In this document: positions 54,830 to 64,000 of the stretch, one piece after another | How positions within the stretch are numbered: position 1 is the first letter of the stretch | Layout: every line of letters begins with the position of its first letter | DNA from: DATCRE01 sp964235605 | GTDB taxonomy: Bacteria; Bacteroidota; Bacteroidia; Cytophagales; Cyclobacteriaceae | Assembly: GCA_964235605.1 (NCBI GenBank) | Contig: CAXSCR010000001.1 | Location: forward strand, 1 to 64,000 | DNA: 64,000 bases | Reading direction: 5' to 3' | Program-made: the position numbers and the translations under genes | The notes under the pieces: generated by a model | What the model saw: only the letters and a program-made list of their open reading frames with translations | The model's database searches: none | Told to the model about the DNA's origin: nothing

Positions 54830-55027
54830 GGGACTGGGTATTAGGCACTGGGTATGTTAATGCCGACATATGTTTGGCCATAAAGAGGGTTAAAAGTTAA
54901 CAACTTAATTTCGTTAATATAAAAGCGCGGCAGCGCAAGGAATTGAGTGAAGAATTAAAACGAAATAGTTAATGATATTGAGCAACTAAACAACTACTCA
55001 TCTCCCAAATGTCTATTGCCCAATGCC
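54830..55027. repeat. degenerate inverted-word element
   Basis: Near 54837-54857 the words ACTGGGTATTAGGCACTGGGTAT occur as two overlapping GGCACTGGG-like units. Near 55007-55026 the reverse-complement form ATTGCCCAATGCCTAA occurs. Together they bracket about 170 AT-rich bases with no gene. This is a weaker, imperfect version of the inverted-repeat elements elsewhere in the window. Confidence 0.45.
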
Positions 55028-55031
55028 TAAA

Positions 55032-56357
55032 TTAACTTGCAATTTCGATTTTGACTTTTAGCTTTTTAAGTTTTTCGTCTTTGATGTTAGCGAGTGTATC
55101 CTCCACTAAAGAGCGTTTAATTGACACGTAAGAAGAGTGGTCTAAGGTGGTTATTAAACCAATTTCATCTCCTTTGAGGCCTCCCTTTTTCATTAGCAAT
55201 CCGGCAATGTCACCTTTGCTAATTTTCTCCTTTTTTCCTCCACTTATGTATAAGCATGCGTAGTTGGGTTGAGGTGGTAACTTTAGCTCTTCTCTAACAC
55301 GAACCACATCAATTGATTTATCGATATAATTTGGAAGCACTTCGTCGTCTGCTAATATTAAGTATGCTTCGCCTTCCGCATGCATGCGTGCTGTGCGACC
55401 GTTTCTGTGGATAAAGGCTTCTTCATTCGATGGTAATTGATAATGCACTACATGCTTGATTTCAGGTATATCCAACCCGCGTGATGCTAGGTCTGTAGCA
55501 ATGAGTACATTATGTGCGCCGCCCCTGAATCTGATTAAATGTTTTTCTCTATCAATTTGCTCCATAGCACCATGCAAAATTCCATGCTCAAACTGATACT
55601 TTTTAAAAAGCGCGCTGATTCTATCTACCGCTTCGCGATGATTACAAAACACAAGACAAACTTCTTGATTAAATCCGGCAACTAGACGCATAAGTGTTTC
55701 AACCTTTTCTGCACTGGTTGTATTAACAAGTTTCAATTGAAGTTTTGATTCAATTTCAGTTCTTAAAAAATTTATAGGCTCAGGATTTCTAAATGGCAGG
55801 AAGCTTGGTAAAACGTCGATGTTTGTAGCCGACGTTAAAAGGTGTTGTTGCTTCCCGTTAAGGGCCCTAAAAATAATCTCTATTTGATCTTGAAAGCCCA
55901 TTTGCAATGACTTGTCAAATTCATCAAGTACAACGATTTTAACTCTTGATGCGTCAAAAGCATTACGTGAAATATGATCAGCTAATCTTCCTGGAGTTCC
56001 AATCACAACTGCTGGTGCCTCACTTAAACTATTTTGTTCGATTTTAGCGTCATGGCCACCATAGCAGCAACTTACTTTAAATGAAGTTTTCATGTTTTTG
56101 AAAACCTGTTCAATTTGTAAGGCTAATTCACGCGATGGTGTAACGATAAGCGCTTGTACCGAACGTTCTTCAGCACGCAACTTAGCTATTATCGCCATTA
56201 GGAAAGCCAACGTTTTCCCTGAGCCTGTCGGCGATAAGAGCATCAGATTAGCATGCGAAGTAGCCTTTTCAATAACAGCTACCTGCATTTCATTAAACGC
56301 ATCAATTGAAAGGTTTTTTAAGAAGGCAGCGTGTTGGGTATTTAAATTCGTTTCCAT
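55032..56357 (-). CDS. DEAD-box-family RNA helicase with DbpA-like C-terminus
   Basis: 441 residues. Walker A is SPTGSGKT and motif II reads DEFD instead of DEAD (VLDEFDKSLQMGF). Motif III is SAT and motif VI HRNGRTARMHAEG. The C-terminal about 75 residues (ACLYISGGKKEKISKGDIAG, DEIGLITTLDHSSYVSIKR) form the DbpA-type RNA-binding domain that targets helicases to 23S rRNA. Role: 50S subunit assembly. It runs opposite to the metalloprotease pseudogene. Confidence 0.88.
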   Translation of the reverse strand: METNLNTQHAAFLKNLSIDAFNEMQVAVIEKATSHANLMLLSPTGSGKTLAFLMAIIAKLRAEERSVQALIVTPSRELALQIEQVFKNMKTSFKVSCCYGGHDAKIEQNSLSEAPAVVIGTPGRLADHISRNAFDASRVKIVVLDEFDKSLQMGFQDQIEIIFRALNGKQQHLLTSATNIDVLPSFLPFRNPEPINFLRTEIESKLQLKLVNTTSAEKVETLMRLVAGFNQEVCLVFCNHREAVDRISALFKKYQFEHGILHGAMEQIDREKHLIRFRGGAHNVLIATDLASRGLDIPEIKHVVHYQLPSNEEAFIHRNGRTARMHAEGEAYLILADDEVLPNYIDKSIDVVRVREELKLPPQPNYACLYISGGKKEKISKGDIAGLLMKKGGLKGDEIGLITTLDHSSYVSIKRSLVEDTLANIKDEKLKKLKVKIEIAS

Positions 56358-56361
56358 GCTG

Positions 56362-56369
56362 CAAATTTA
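56362..56369 (-). promoter_or_regulatory. candidate -7 element (TAAATTTG) for the DbpA-like gene
   Basis: Exact TAnnTTTG match on the minus strand, ending 5 bases before the ATG, which would give an almost leaderless transcript. No -33 box recognised. Confidence 0.35.
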
Positions 56370-56586
56370 GGTTAATGCAGCTTCTTTATTTCTTTTATTT
56401 AAAGGAAATACAATGAAGAATCTTTGTTATTCAGATAGAATCAAACTAAGTCCTACATCCGGCATAAGACATAGGTAACTTCTTTGGAGATAACATATCG
56501 CGTAGCTTAAGAAACTTGAATGAACTATAACTGCCGCATTCATAAAATGAACAGCGGAAAGATGAACATGGCGGAACTTTCTACTC

Positions 56587-57032
56587 TCAATTTATTTGAT
56601 CTTCTAGCCCACCATGCAAAAATAGCAGGTGCAAAATAAAATATTCTTCTACAGAGAGTGTTCAAGTATCAAGTATTCATCCATGCTGGGAAATAACTTT
56701 GCAGATAAAATACTTCCGCTAATATTATTGACCAATCGTAGAAATCATGTTTCAGAATATACTTTAAAATGATTGACGCAATAATAAAAGCATATAAAGG
56801 AGGATAAATTTTGAATTCCCTACGAATTAAAACCAGTTGTATATCTCACGTTTGCATCGGCTTTATATTCCTTGAATACTAATCCTGAAACAAGGAACCC
56901 ACTTAATACAAAAAATAAATCTACCCCAGCCCATCCAATAAAATTCAATATTGAATTTGACTCAATATGCCGGAACAAAACCCTCATTATGGCAATCCCT
57001 CTTAGAAAATCCAAACTCTTTTTCTCACCCAA
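56587..57032 (-). pseudogene. acyltransferase family 3 (OafA-like) fragment
   Basis: Minus-strand pieces in order. MGEKKSLDFLRGIAIMRVL then LFFVLSGFLVSGLVFKEYK (57032-56820) is a typical acyltransferase_3 start (LDxLRGIAxxxVxxxH, FFVLSGFL). After a shift comes REFKIYPPLYAFIIASIIL (about 56818-56690). After another shift comes SVEEYFIL, the conserved (W)SLSVEEYF block, ending at a stop at 56587-56589. The remaining two-thirds of the membrane enzyme is missing. Intact members transfer acyl groups to surface sugars. Confidence 0.75.
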
Positions 57033-57225
57033 TTGCTCTCTTAATTAAATAGTTAGGGACTATAACTTCTTTCGAAATCCAAGTTATACGCAAATTAAAA
57101 CTACTGCGAAAGCTAATATAAATAGTTTGAATCGATAATAGGGAGCTTTAGCTGAATGAAGATTATTTAGATAAGGAATTGTGAACTAATCGGCGTTATT
57201 TTGACTTTTATATTCTTCGAACAAC
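57033..57225. other. intergenic, no gene seen
   Basis: AT-rich spacer between the acyltransferase relic and uvrA. It must contain the uvrA promoter, but no exact TAnnTTTG was identified. Confidence 0.4.
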
Positions 57226-60093
57226 GTGAGCCAACCGCCAGTGATTAACGATTCATATTTAGACGAACTCGATCCCAAAAAATATATCATTATTAAAAGG
57301 GCCAGAGTTAATAATCTCAAAAATCTAAGTGTAGCTATTCCGAGAAACAAACTAGTAGTTATAACAGGTCTATCAGGTTCTGGAAAATCATCCCTTGCCT
57401 TTGATACACTTTTCGCAGAAGGCCAACGCATGTACGTTGAGAGCTTGAGCTCTTATGCGCGTCAGTTTCTTGGCCGTATGGAAAAACCTGATGTTGATTA
57501 TATACGTGGCGTTTCTCCTGCTATCGCGATAGAGCAAAAAGTAAATACCAGAAATCCACGCTCAACCGTAGGAACGACCACAGAAATTTATGATTATTTG
57601 AAGCTACTTTTTGCGCGCATTGGTATAACCTACTCACCAATTAGTGGCAATGAAGTAAAGCGAGATACTGTTACAGATGTTGTTGATGCTATAAATAAGT
57701 TTAAGGAAGGCACGCGTGTTATGATCGCTTGTCCCTTGCACATTACACAAGGTCGTAAGCTCAACGATGAATTAAATCTATTGCTTAGCAAAGGTTTTGC
57801 ACGCATTTTGGTAAATGGTGAGGTTAAATTCATAGAAGAACTTTTAGCACCTGTTGAAGGCCCAAAGAAAAAAGGAGTTGCAAAAAAAGTTGTCAATACA
57901 GATAAATACGAAATACTTATTGATCGGGCTTCTGTAAACAAAAATGATGAAGACACCACTTTTCGTTTATCTGATTCCGTGCAAACCGCTTTCTTCGAAG
58001 GAGAAGGTGACTGTACGGTATATGCAGAAGGCTACGATCAGTTAACGTTTTCAGACCGCTTTGAATTAGATGGAATGAAATTCACTGAACCCTCTGTGAA
58101 CTTCTTCAGCTTCAACAATCCGTTTGGTGCATGCCAAACATGTGAGGGCTTTGGAAAAGTTTTGGGAATAGATGAAGACTTAGTCATTCCAGATAAATCC
58201 CTTTCTGTTTATGAAGGTGCTATTGCTCCGTGGCGAAGCGAAGCCATGAGTGAGTTTCAAAAGCCATTGCTGAAAAATGGCATTAAATTTAATTTCCCGA
58301 TTCATCGCCCTTACAATGAATTAACACAAGCAGAGATTGATTTGCTATGGAATGGAAATACTTTCTTCGAAGGCATTCATAGTTTTTTTAAGAGTCTTGA
58401 AAGTAAAACTTATAAAATTCAATATCGGGTTTTGCTTTCTCGCTATCGCGGAAGGACGAACTGCCCCGATTGCCGTGGTACGCGTTTACGAAAAGATGCA
58501 CAATATGTAAAAATTGTGAATACTTCAATTACTGATATTGTACTGATGCCTATTGAAGATTCATTGGTGTTTTTTCAAAACATTAAACTACCTGATTATG
58601 AAAAGAAAGTCTCCGATAGAATTTTAACTGAGATCAGATCGCGTTTGGAGTACATGGCAAAAGTTGGGTTAGGATACCTCACACTTAACCGTGTAACCTC
58701 CACACTTTCTGGTGGAGAATTTCAACGCATAAAATTAGCGACTTCATTGGGCAGTGCGCTTGTTGGATCCATGTATATTATGGATGAACCAAGCATAGGG
58801 CTTCATCCGAAAGATACAGCTCGTATGGTAGAAGTACTTAAATCACTTCGCGATATGGGCAATACCGTTATTGTTGTTGAGCATGAAGAAGAAATAATGC
58901 GTGCTGCAGATCAGATCATAGACATTGGGCCCGATGCCGGAAGTCACGGCGGTAATTTAGTTTTCCAGGGAACATTGAGTGAACTAAGCGTTAATGGCAA
59001 AAGTCTTTCGCACACAACAGATTATCTAAGTGGAAAAGAGAAGATAGTCATCCCCGCAATGCGACGTAGGTGGACTGATTCAATAACCGTTGCGGGTGCG
59101 CGCGAAAACAATTTAAAAAATCTGACAGTAAAATTTCCACTTGGTGTTTTAACTGTGGTTACAGGTGTAAGTGGTTCAGGTAAATCAACCCTTATCAAGA
59201 AAATCTTGTATCCCGCAGTTGGTAGACTTAGCGGTACGGTAGGAGAAACACCAGGCAAGTGCGATAAGTTAGAAGGCGATATGTCACGCATTACGCAAGT
59301 GGAGTTTGTTGATCAAAACCCGATTGGTAAATCTTCAAGATCTAATCCTATCAGCTATGTAAAAGCTTACGATGCGATTAGAAATTTATATGCTGAACAA
59401 ACACTTTCTGTCCAACGTGGGTACAAACCCTCACATTTTTCATTTAATGTTGAAGGTGGCAGATGTGAAACATGCCAGGGCGAAGGTGAAATAAAAGTAG
59501 AGATGCAATTCATGGCGGATATCTATCTGAAATGCGAAAGTTGTCATGGAAAACGCTTCAAGCAGGAAGTATTAGAGATTGAATACAACGAAAAAAATAT
59601 TGCCGATGTACTAGACATGACTGTTGAAGATGGACTACAATTCTTCAAAGACAAGAAAGCGGTTTATGAAAAGATTCTTCCCCTATTTGATGTAGGGCTT
59701 GGTTACGTAAAGCTAGGGCAATCATCGAATTCATTAAGTGGTGGTGAAGCACAACGCGTAAAGTTGGCTTCCTTCTTAGGTAAAAATTCATCAGACTCGA
59801 AAAACATTCTTTTTATTTTTGACGAGCCTACTACAGGTTTACACTTTCATGATATCTCCAAACTTCTCAAAGCTATCAATGCTTTGGTAGATGAAGGGCA
59901 TACAGTTATTGTAATCGAACACAATTTAGAAGTCATTAAATGTGCTGACTGGATTATTGACTTAGGCCCTGAAGGTGGCGAAAAGAAAGGCGGTACTTTA
60001 CTGTTTACCGGCACACCAGAGGAAATGGTTAAAAAAGGAAAGGGCTACACAGCTGATTTCTTGAGAACCAAGATTAAATATCCGCTTAATTGA
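57226..60093 (+). CDS. uvrA: excinuclease ABC subunit A
   Basis: 955 residues with a GTG start (no better in-frame ATG; translation begins MSQPPVINDSYLDELDPKKY). Two ABC-type ATPase modules carry Walker A GLSGSGKSS and GVSGSGKST, signatures LSGGEFQRIKLA and LSGGEAQRVKLA, and Walker B segments MYIMDEPSIGLHP and LFIFDEPTTGLHF. Zinc modules are seen at CQTCEGFG with CPDCRG, and at CETCQGEGE...CESCHGKRF. Recognises bulky DNA lesions and loads UvrB in nucleotide excision repair. Monocistronic here. Confidence 0.97.
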   Translation: MSQPPVINDSYLDELDPKKYIIIKRARVNNLKNLSVAIPRNKLVVITGLSGSGKSSLAFDTLFAEGQRMYVESLSSYARQFLGRMEKPDVDYIRGVSPAIAIEQKVNTRNPRSTVGTTTEIYDYLKLLFARIGITYSPISGNEVKRDTVTDVVDAINKFKEGTRVMIACPLHITQGRKLNDELNLLLSKGFARILVNGEVKFIEELLAPVEGPKKKGVAKKVVNTDKYEILIDRASVNKNDEDTTFRLSDSVQTAFFEGEGDCTVYAEGYDQLTFSDRFELDGMKFTEPSVNFFSFNNPFGACQTCEGFGKVLGIDEDLVIPDKSLSVYEGAIAPWRSEAMSEFQKPLLKNGIKFNFPIHRPYNELTQAEIDLLWNGNTFFEGIHSFFKSLESKTYKIQYRVLLSRYRGRTNCPDCRGTRLRKDAQYVKIVNTSITDIVLMPIEDSLVFFQNIKLPDYEKKVSDRILTEIRSRLEYMAKVGLGYLTLNRVTSTLSGGEFQRIKLATSLGSALVGSMYIMDEPSIGLHPKDTARMVEVLKSLRDMGNTVIVVEHEEEIMRAADQIIDIGPDAGSHGGNLVFQGTLSELSVNGKSLSHTTDYLSGKEKIVIPAMRRRWTDSITVAGARENNLKNLTVKFPLGVLTVVTGVSGSGKSTLIKKILYPAVGRLSGTVGETPGKCDKLEGDMSRITQVEFVDQNPIGKSSRSNPISYVKAYDAIRNLYAEQTLSVQRGYKPSHFSFNVEGGRCETCQGEGEIKVEMQFMADIYLKCESCHGKRFKQEVLEIEYNEKNIADVLDMTVEDGLQFFKDKKAVYEKILPLFDVGLGYVKLGQSSNSLSGGEAQRVKLASFLGKNSSDSKNILFIFDEPTTGLHFHDISKLLKAINALVDEGHTVIVIEHNLEVIKCADWIIDLGPEGGEKKGGTLLFTGTPEEMVKKGKGYTADFLRTKIKYPLN

Positions 60094-60209
60094 TAGCAGT
60101 TAAAATAGCGAGCCTCAATTTAAGCCTATGCAATAAGCTCTACAAGAAATAGGTATTAGTTCTATTAATGCGAAACAAGTTTTAAATTGCGCGACTAAAC
60201 TTTATTTCC

Positions 60210-61349
60210 TTGAACACTCCATTTCAACAAAATTTCAAATTGGGTATTTTAGGAGGAGGCCAGCTCGGCCGAATGCTAATTCAATCCGGTATTGATTACA
60301 ATATTTCTTTTTCAGTACTCGATCCAGATATAAACGCACCCTGCGCCTCACTCTGTGAATTTCATGTTGGTAAATTAACAGACTTTGATACAGTAATGAA
60401 GTTTGGTCAAGCTTGTGACATCATTACAATTGAGATTGAAAATGTAAATACGGCTGCGTTGAAGGAGCTAGTGAAACTCGGAAAAAAAGTATTTCCGCAG
60501 CCTGAAATCATTGAATTAATACAAGACAAGCGCTCACAAAAAATTTATTATCGTGATTGTGAAATACCTACCGCCGATTTTCTTCTTGTTGAAAATGCTG
60601 CCGAAGTAAAGAAGCATAAAGATTTTCTTCCTGCCGTAAATAAACTTGGTCGTGAGGGATATGATGGTCGGGGGGTACAAATAATAAAAACAGAAGATGA
60701 TTTAAAAAAAGCATTCGATGCGCCAGGTATTCTAGAAAAATGCATAGATTTTGAAAAGGAAATTTCAGTAATTGTAGCACGGAATATATCAGGGGAGATT
60801 AAGACCTATCCAGCTGTTGAAATGGTATTCAACCCAATCTATAGTTTGGTAGAGTACCTTTTTGCACCGGCGCAATTAGATGATGTTATTCTTAAGGCGG
60901 CCGATGATATTGCTACAAAAGTTATCTCTGAATTAAAAATGGTAGGCTTGTTGGCCGTTGAAATGTTCGTTACAAGACAAGGTAAGTTACTTGTTAATGA
61001 AGTCGCACCTCGGCCGCATAATAGCGGACACCAAACTATCGAGGCGAATTGCACCTCACAGTATGAGCAGCATTTACGTGCTATCCTTAATCTACCACTT
61101 GGCGATACTACTTTAATTTTACCTAGTATAATGGTTAACCTGTTAGGCGAGCCTGCACATACCGGACTTGCGCGCTATCAGGGCTTTGAAGAGGTAGTTA
61201 AGATTACAGGTGTTCATGTTCATTTATACGGAAAGAAAATTACAAAACCCTTTCGCAAGATGGGACATGTTACAATTGTAGACGAAGATGTTGAAAGTCT
61301 GAAAAAGAAAGCCGACTTTGTAAAACAAACACTTAAAGTCATTGCTTGA
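60210..61349 (+). CDS. purK: N5-carboxyaminoimidazole ribonucleotide synthase
   Basis: 379 residues; ATP-grasp enzyme that makes N5-CAIR from AIR, bicarbonate and ATP in purine synthesis. The start is a TTG at 60210; the next ATG is inside the conserved GILGGGQLGRMLIQ. ATP-grasp landmarks are DKRSQKIYY, GREGYDGRGVQII, ILEKCIDFEKEISVIVAR, VEMFVTRQGKLLVNEVAPRPHNSGHQT. It is followed at once by purE (ATG 1 base after the stop), so the two are co-transcribed. Confidence 0.95.
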   Translation: MNTPFQQNFKLGILGGGQLGRMLIQSGIDYNISFSVLDPDINAPCASLCEFHVGKLTDFDTVMKFGQACDIITIEIENVNTAALKELVKLGKKVFPQPEIIELIQDKRSQKIYYRDCEIPTADFLLVENAAEVKKHKDFLPAVNKLGREGYDGRGVQIIKTEDDLKKAFDAPGILEKCIDFEKEISVIVARNISGEIKTYPAVEMVFNPIYSLVEYLFAPAQLDDVILKAADDIATKVISELKMVGLLAVEMFVTRQGKLLVNEVAPRPHNSGHQTIEANCTSQYEQHLRAILNLPLGDTTLILPSIMVNLLGEPAHTGLARYQGFEEVVKITGVHVHLYGKKITKPFRKMGHVTIVDEDVESLKKKADFVKQTLKVIA

Positions 61350-61350
61350 T

Positions 61351-61866
61351 ATGGTTAAACCAATTGTCGGTATTATAATGGGCAGTCAGTCAGACCTTAA
61401 AATTATGAAAGAGGCAGCAGAAGTGTTGGAAGAACTTGGTGTAAGTTATGAGTTGACCGTTGTGTCGGCGCATCGCACGCCACTACGCATGGTTGACTAT
61501 GCTACTGCTGCGCGCAGTAAAGGTTTAAAAGTTATTATCGCTGGTGCAGGTGGCGCAGCACATCTACCTGGCATGGTTGCGTCATTAACCTCGCTGCCTG
61601 TTATTGGTGTTCCTGTTAAGTCATCAAACTCGATAGACGGCTGGGATTCAGTTCTTTCTATCTTACAAATGCCATCGGGTGTGCCCGTTGCTACCGTGGC
61701 TTTAGATGGCGCAAAAAATGCGGGCATTCTCGCTGCGCAAATAATTGGAGCAACGGATAAAACGGTTGGCAAAAATCTTGATAAATTTAAAAAGTCTCTT
61801 AAAACAAAAGTAGAGTCTGTTGCCAAAACCTTAGAAACTAAAGGTTGGAAAGCCCTCTTAGGATAG
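61351..61866 (+). CDS. purE: N5-carboxyaminoimidazole ribonucleotide mutase
   Basis: 171 residues from the ATG at 61351 (a TTG at 61342 overlaps purK). It converts N5-CAIR to CAIR. The class I PurE signature is GIIMGSQSDLKIM near the start, with SAHRTPLRM and GAGGAAHLPGMVASLTSLPVIGVP. The enzyme is an octamer in other bacteria. The purK-purE pairing with a 1-base gap is conserved in many bacteria and points to a single operon. Confidence 0.96.
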   Translation: MVKPIVGIIMGSQSDLKIMKEAAEVLEELGVSYELTVVSAHRTPLRMVDYATAARSKGLKVIIAGAGGAAHLPGMVASLTSLPVIGVPVKSSNSIDGWDSVLSILQMPSGVPVATVALDGAKNAGILAAQIIGATDKTVGKNLDKFKKSLKTKVESVAKTLETKGWKALLG

Positions 61867-61912
61867 TGTTTCCATAATTTCTAAAAAATTTAAACTCAGG
61901 CCAAATCCCAAT

Positions 61913-63175
61913 ATGAAACCAAACGAAAACGGATGGCTCCAAGATTATTTAGATTTCCGCAGGGAACTTCATAAAGATCTTACCACTGACGAGGGTAGAA
62001 AGTCATCCCACCCTGAACATTCTTTATATCGCATCATACAACCAACCGGCCTCATGTACGGCCAATCTGTTGGCGAATTAGACCTTCTACATTTAGAAAA
62101 GTTAAGTGAGAAACAAAGAAAGAAAATTTTGCTGGCAGAAAGCTTAATTAGCAGTTCACTTCTTTTCTATGATAAGCCAGTTCGCAACCCTTTTGAGGTC
62201 TCTAATGTAATATCACAGACACTAGAGAACATTGGTAATTTTTATAATAATATTTTTCCTGAAGTCGCTACGCCTGTTAAAACATTATTCGGGAGAAAGA
62301 AATCTCCGGTTGAGCTAGCGGAAAAAATTCTTGATAAACGAATTGAACTTACAAGTGAATTAGAAGGAAACTTCTGGTCATCTTACTTTCATAACAGTCT
62401 GCTTTTTTTAGATGTCTTCATTTTTGGCCAATGGATTCATACCAACACAGACCGCATTGTAGCTGACTTCTTCAGATACGAACGAGACGAGCTCCGATTT
62501 TCTGTGGTGAAAGTAATTGCTGCAGCTGCTCATGCCAATAAAGAAATTGCAATTGAAGAGAAGGCATTATTCGAGTACTTCCTTCAAAGTACAGATCTTC
62601 CTGCTGAGAAGCGGAAGGAATCATTAATGATCTTTGAAAAAGGGATTGCTATAGAGGATATCAACCTGCCCGCTGAAAACTCCTGGATTCTGAAGAAATA
62701 TTTTTTAGAAATGGCGATCCTAACTATTTGGGCAGATAAAAAGGTTGAAAAATCTGAACAAGATTTTCTGAATCGTTTTTGCGCATACCTCGGCTTTAAT
62801 GAAGAAGATCTTGAAAATAGTATGATTGCTATGGAAGGTTTTGTGCTAGAGCACTGGGAGCAATTGCAATTCCTGCAAACCCACGACTATCAAAATGTGA
62901 GTGAGCAGTTTATTGCGCGGGTTTCCAAAATCATTGATAAAAATCAGAGTCGCTTAATAAAACAACTATTTCAAAGTGAAGACAAAGTTGAATTGCTCAA
63001 GAAGGCACGCGCTCATGAATTAACTAATGAAGAACAAAATAGAATTCGTTATGACATTATCCAGGTCCTTAAAACGCTTCCAACTTTCGGTGCCATTTCA
63101 TTACCTCAACGTTTTCTAACACTTCCAGTGCTTTTGAAGATGCTCCCGAAGCGTATTTTTATGGTTGAGGCGTAA
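61913..63175 (+). CDS. LETM1-related / TerB-like helical protein
   Basis: 420 residues, mostly helical, without a signal peptide. Residues about 190-310 contain two TerB-like helical repeats (VIAAAAHANKEIAIEEKALF; ILTIWADKKVEKSEQDFLNR) with acidic, metal-type positions. The C-terminal about 60 residues (KKARAHELTNEEQNRIRYDI, PQRFLTLPVLLKMLPKRIF) resemble a LETM1-type domain. This combination matches the LETM1-related biofilm-associated proteins of Bacteroidota known to me from annotation. Function is poorly known. It is 46 bases after purE, so read-through from that operon is possible. TerC lies next, convergent. Confidence 0.72.
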   Translation: MKPNENGWLQDYLDFRRELHKDLTTDEGRKSSHPEHSLYRIIQPTGLMYGQSVGELDLLHLEKLSEKQRKKILLAESLISSSLLFYDKPVRNPFEVSNVISQTLENIGNFYNNIFPEVATPVKTLFGRKKSPVELAEKILDKRIELTSELEGNFWSSYFHNSLLFLDVFIFGQWIHTNTDRIVADFFRYERDELRFSVVKVIAAAAHANKEIAIEEKALFEYFLQSTDLPAEKRKESLMIFEKGIAIEDINLPAENSWILKKYFLEMAILTIWADKKVEKSEQDFLNRFCAYLGFNEEDLENSMIAMEGFVLEHWEQLQFLQTHDYQNVSEQFIARVSKIIDKNQSRLIKQLFQSEDKVELLKKARAHELTNEEQNRIRYDIIQVLKTLPTFGAISLPQRFLTLPVLLKMLPKRIFMVEA

Positions 63176-63310
63176 GAAATAATTAGGCGTGTTGATAGGC
63201 AGATCAATTCAGTTCTATATCTGTATTTAAGCGCTGCATAAATTTTATGTTCTTGAGTAATATCATATCAAGCGCACCAATTTGCACATCTGCACATTGA
63301 TAATTGATAA

Positions 63311-64000
63311 CTAATTCTCCAACTCCTTCTTACGTGGTATAAGCACTGAGAAAATAATTGATAAGGTAAGCGTTGCTATAATTACCGAAAATGAAAGGTA
63401 GACGTTAATCTCAATCGACCATATATCAAGCAGCATTTTTGCGCCTATGAAGAAAAGAATGATAGATAAACCCTTCTGCAGTAAATAGAACTTATCGATG
63501 ACGCCCGCCAATAAAAAGAACATGGCTCTTAAACCCATTACTGCAAAGATGTTAGAAGTATAAATTAAAAATCCATTTTGTGTTATAGCAAAAGCTGCCG
63601 GTATAGAGTCAACAGCAAAAATTAAGTCTGTAGTTTCTATCAAAATAATAACTAGGAATAATGGAGTAAATAACCATTTACCCTCTTCCCTAACCATAAA
63701 GTCACCACTGTGATCTTGCTTACTTACTGGCAAATATCTACGGCAAAATTTCAGTATCGGATTCTTTTCAGGTTCGATTTTCTCGTCTCCATCTTCGAAA
63801 TAAATTCTTATGCCAGAATAGATAAGGAAGACACCAAAGATGTAAAGTATCCAATGGAATTTATGAATAAGAAACTCGCCAACAAAAATGAAAAAGGCAC
63901 GGAATACAATGGCACCTATTATTCCCCAGAACAATGTTCTATGATAGTATTCATCTTTAACTTTAAAATATTTTAAGATGAGCAGGATAACAAAAATGTT
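63311..64000 (-). CDS. TerC family membrane protein (5' end outside the window)
   Basis: The minus-strand frame is open to the window edge; its visible part starts NIFVILLILKYFKVKDEYYH and runs to the stop at 63311. TerC signatures are the metal-binding Asp/Glu in IETTDLIFAVDSIPAAFAIT and the GEFLIHKFHWILYIFGVFLIYSGI segment. There are about seven transmembrane helices. TerC proteins are implicated in metal (manganese) export and in envelope metal homeostasis; tellurite resistance is the historical name. About 100 N-terminal residues are probably missing. Confidence 0.92.
   Translation of the reverse strand, partial: NIFVILLILKYFKVKDEYYHRTLFWGIIGAIVFRAFFIFVGEFLIHKFHWILYIFGVFLIYSGIRIYFEDGDEKIEPEKNPILKFCRRYLPVSKQDHSGDFMVREEGKWLFTPLFLVIILIETTDLIFAVDSIPAAFAITQNGFLIYTSNIFAVMGLRAMFFLLAGVIDKFYLLQKGLSIILFFIGAKMLLDIWSIEINVYLSFSVIIATLTLSIIFSVLIPRKKELEN

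Overview
The window is a contiguous piece of a Bacteroidota genome, most likely order Cytophagales. I infer this from the AT-rich composition, many TTG starts, candidate TAnnTTTG promoter elements, and lineage-typical genes: a PorP/SprF protein, proteins with type IX secretion (T9SS) type A and type B C-terminal signals, DUF4293, DUF4286, a LETM1/TerB-like protein and a Nudix-winged-helix regulator. The taxonomy rests on recognised families, not on a database search. A run of exactly 100 N (15122-15221) shows that this is a scaffold from a draft assembly.

Layout. 1-11725: prfA, a LemA protein, a Nudix-family regulator, a GH3 hexosaminidase, a decayed NIPSNAP gene carrying a palindromic insert, an M23 peptidase, a patatin-barrel phospholipase, and two OmpA-domain proteins in an operon. 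11726-18376: a remnant zone with decayed transposase-like fragments, then a PorP/SprF gene and a giant repeat-built T9SS type B surface protein (minus strand), then a degraded group II intron reverse transcriptase fragment. 18377-25456: an aldehyde dehydrogenase and a TolC / membrane-fusion / RND permease efflux operon. 25559-30038: a nucleoid-associated protein, a REC-Hpt protein, a sigma-54 activator without a DNA-binding domain, and a T9SS type A secreted protein. 30342-41505: an AsmA-like protein, an outer-membrane barrel, an ABC exporter, truA, DUF4293, htpG, and an ExbB-ExbD-TonB set. 41725-42160: three tRNA genes (Lys, Gly, Leu). 42176-49316: desaturase, mutS, serS and rho. 49317-64000: a palindrome-rich spacer, a saccharopine-dehydrogenase-like enzyme, a Gre-like protein, two DEAD-box helicases, DUF4286, an acetyltransferase, two pseudogenes, uvrA, purK-purE, the LETM1/TerB-like protein and TerC.

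Functional themes. Housekeeping information processing dominates (prfA, serS, rho, truA, mutS, uvrA, helicases, tRNAs). Cell-envelope functions follow: efflux, TonB energisation, OmpA anchors, phospholipase, murein hydrolase, and T9SS substrates with an outer-membrane partner. Two adjacent genes make a short purine segment (purK-purE).

No complete mobile element, CRISPR array, phage or defence island is visible. The notable accessory signals are five decayed genes (NIPSNAP, transposase-like fragments, group II intron RT, DUF5117-type metalloprotease, acyltransferase) and several intergenic inverted repeats, some with long near-perfect arms. These look like short mobile palindromic elements rather than ordinary terminators. 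I did not find a convincing new multi-gene system. The best candidates for follow-up are the palindrome cluster at 49516-49654, the inverted-repeat elements at 4413-4485 and 45954-46085, and the phosphorelay cluster at 25559-28753.
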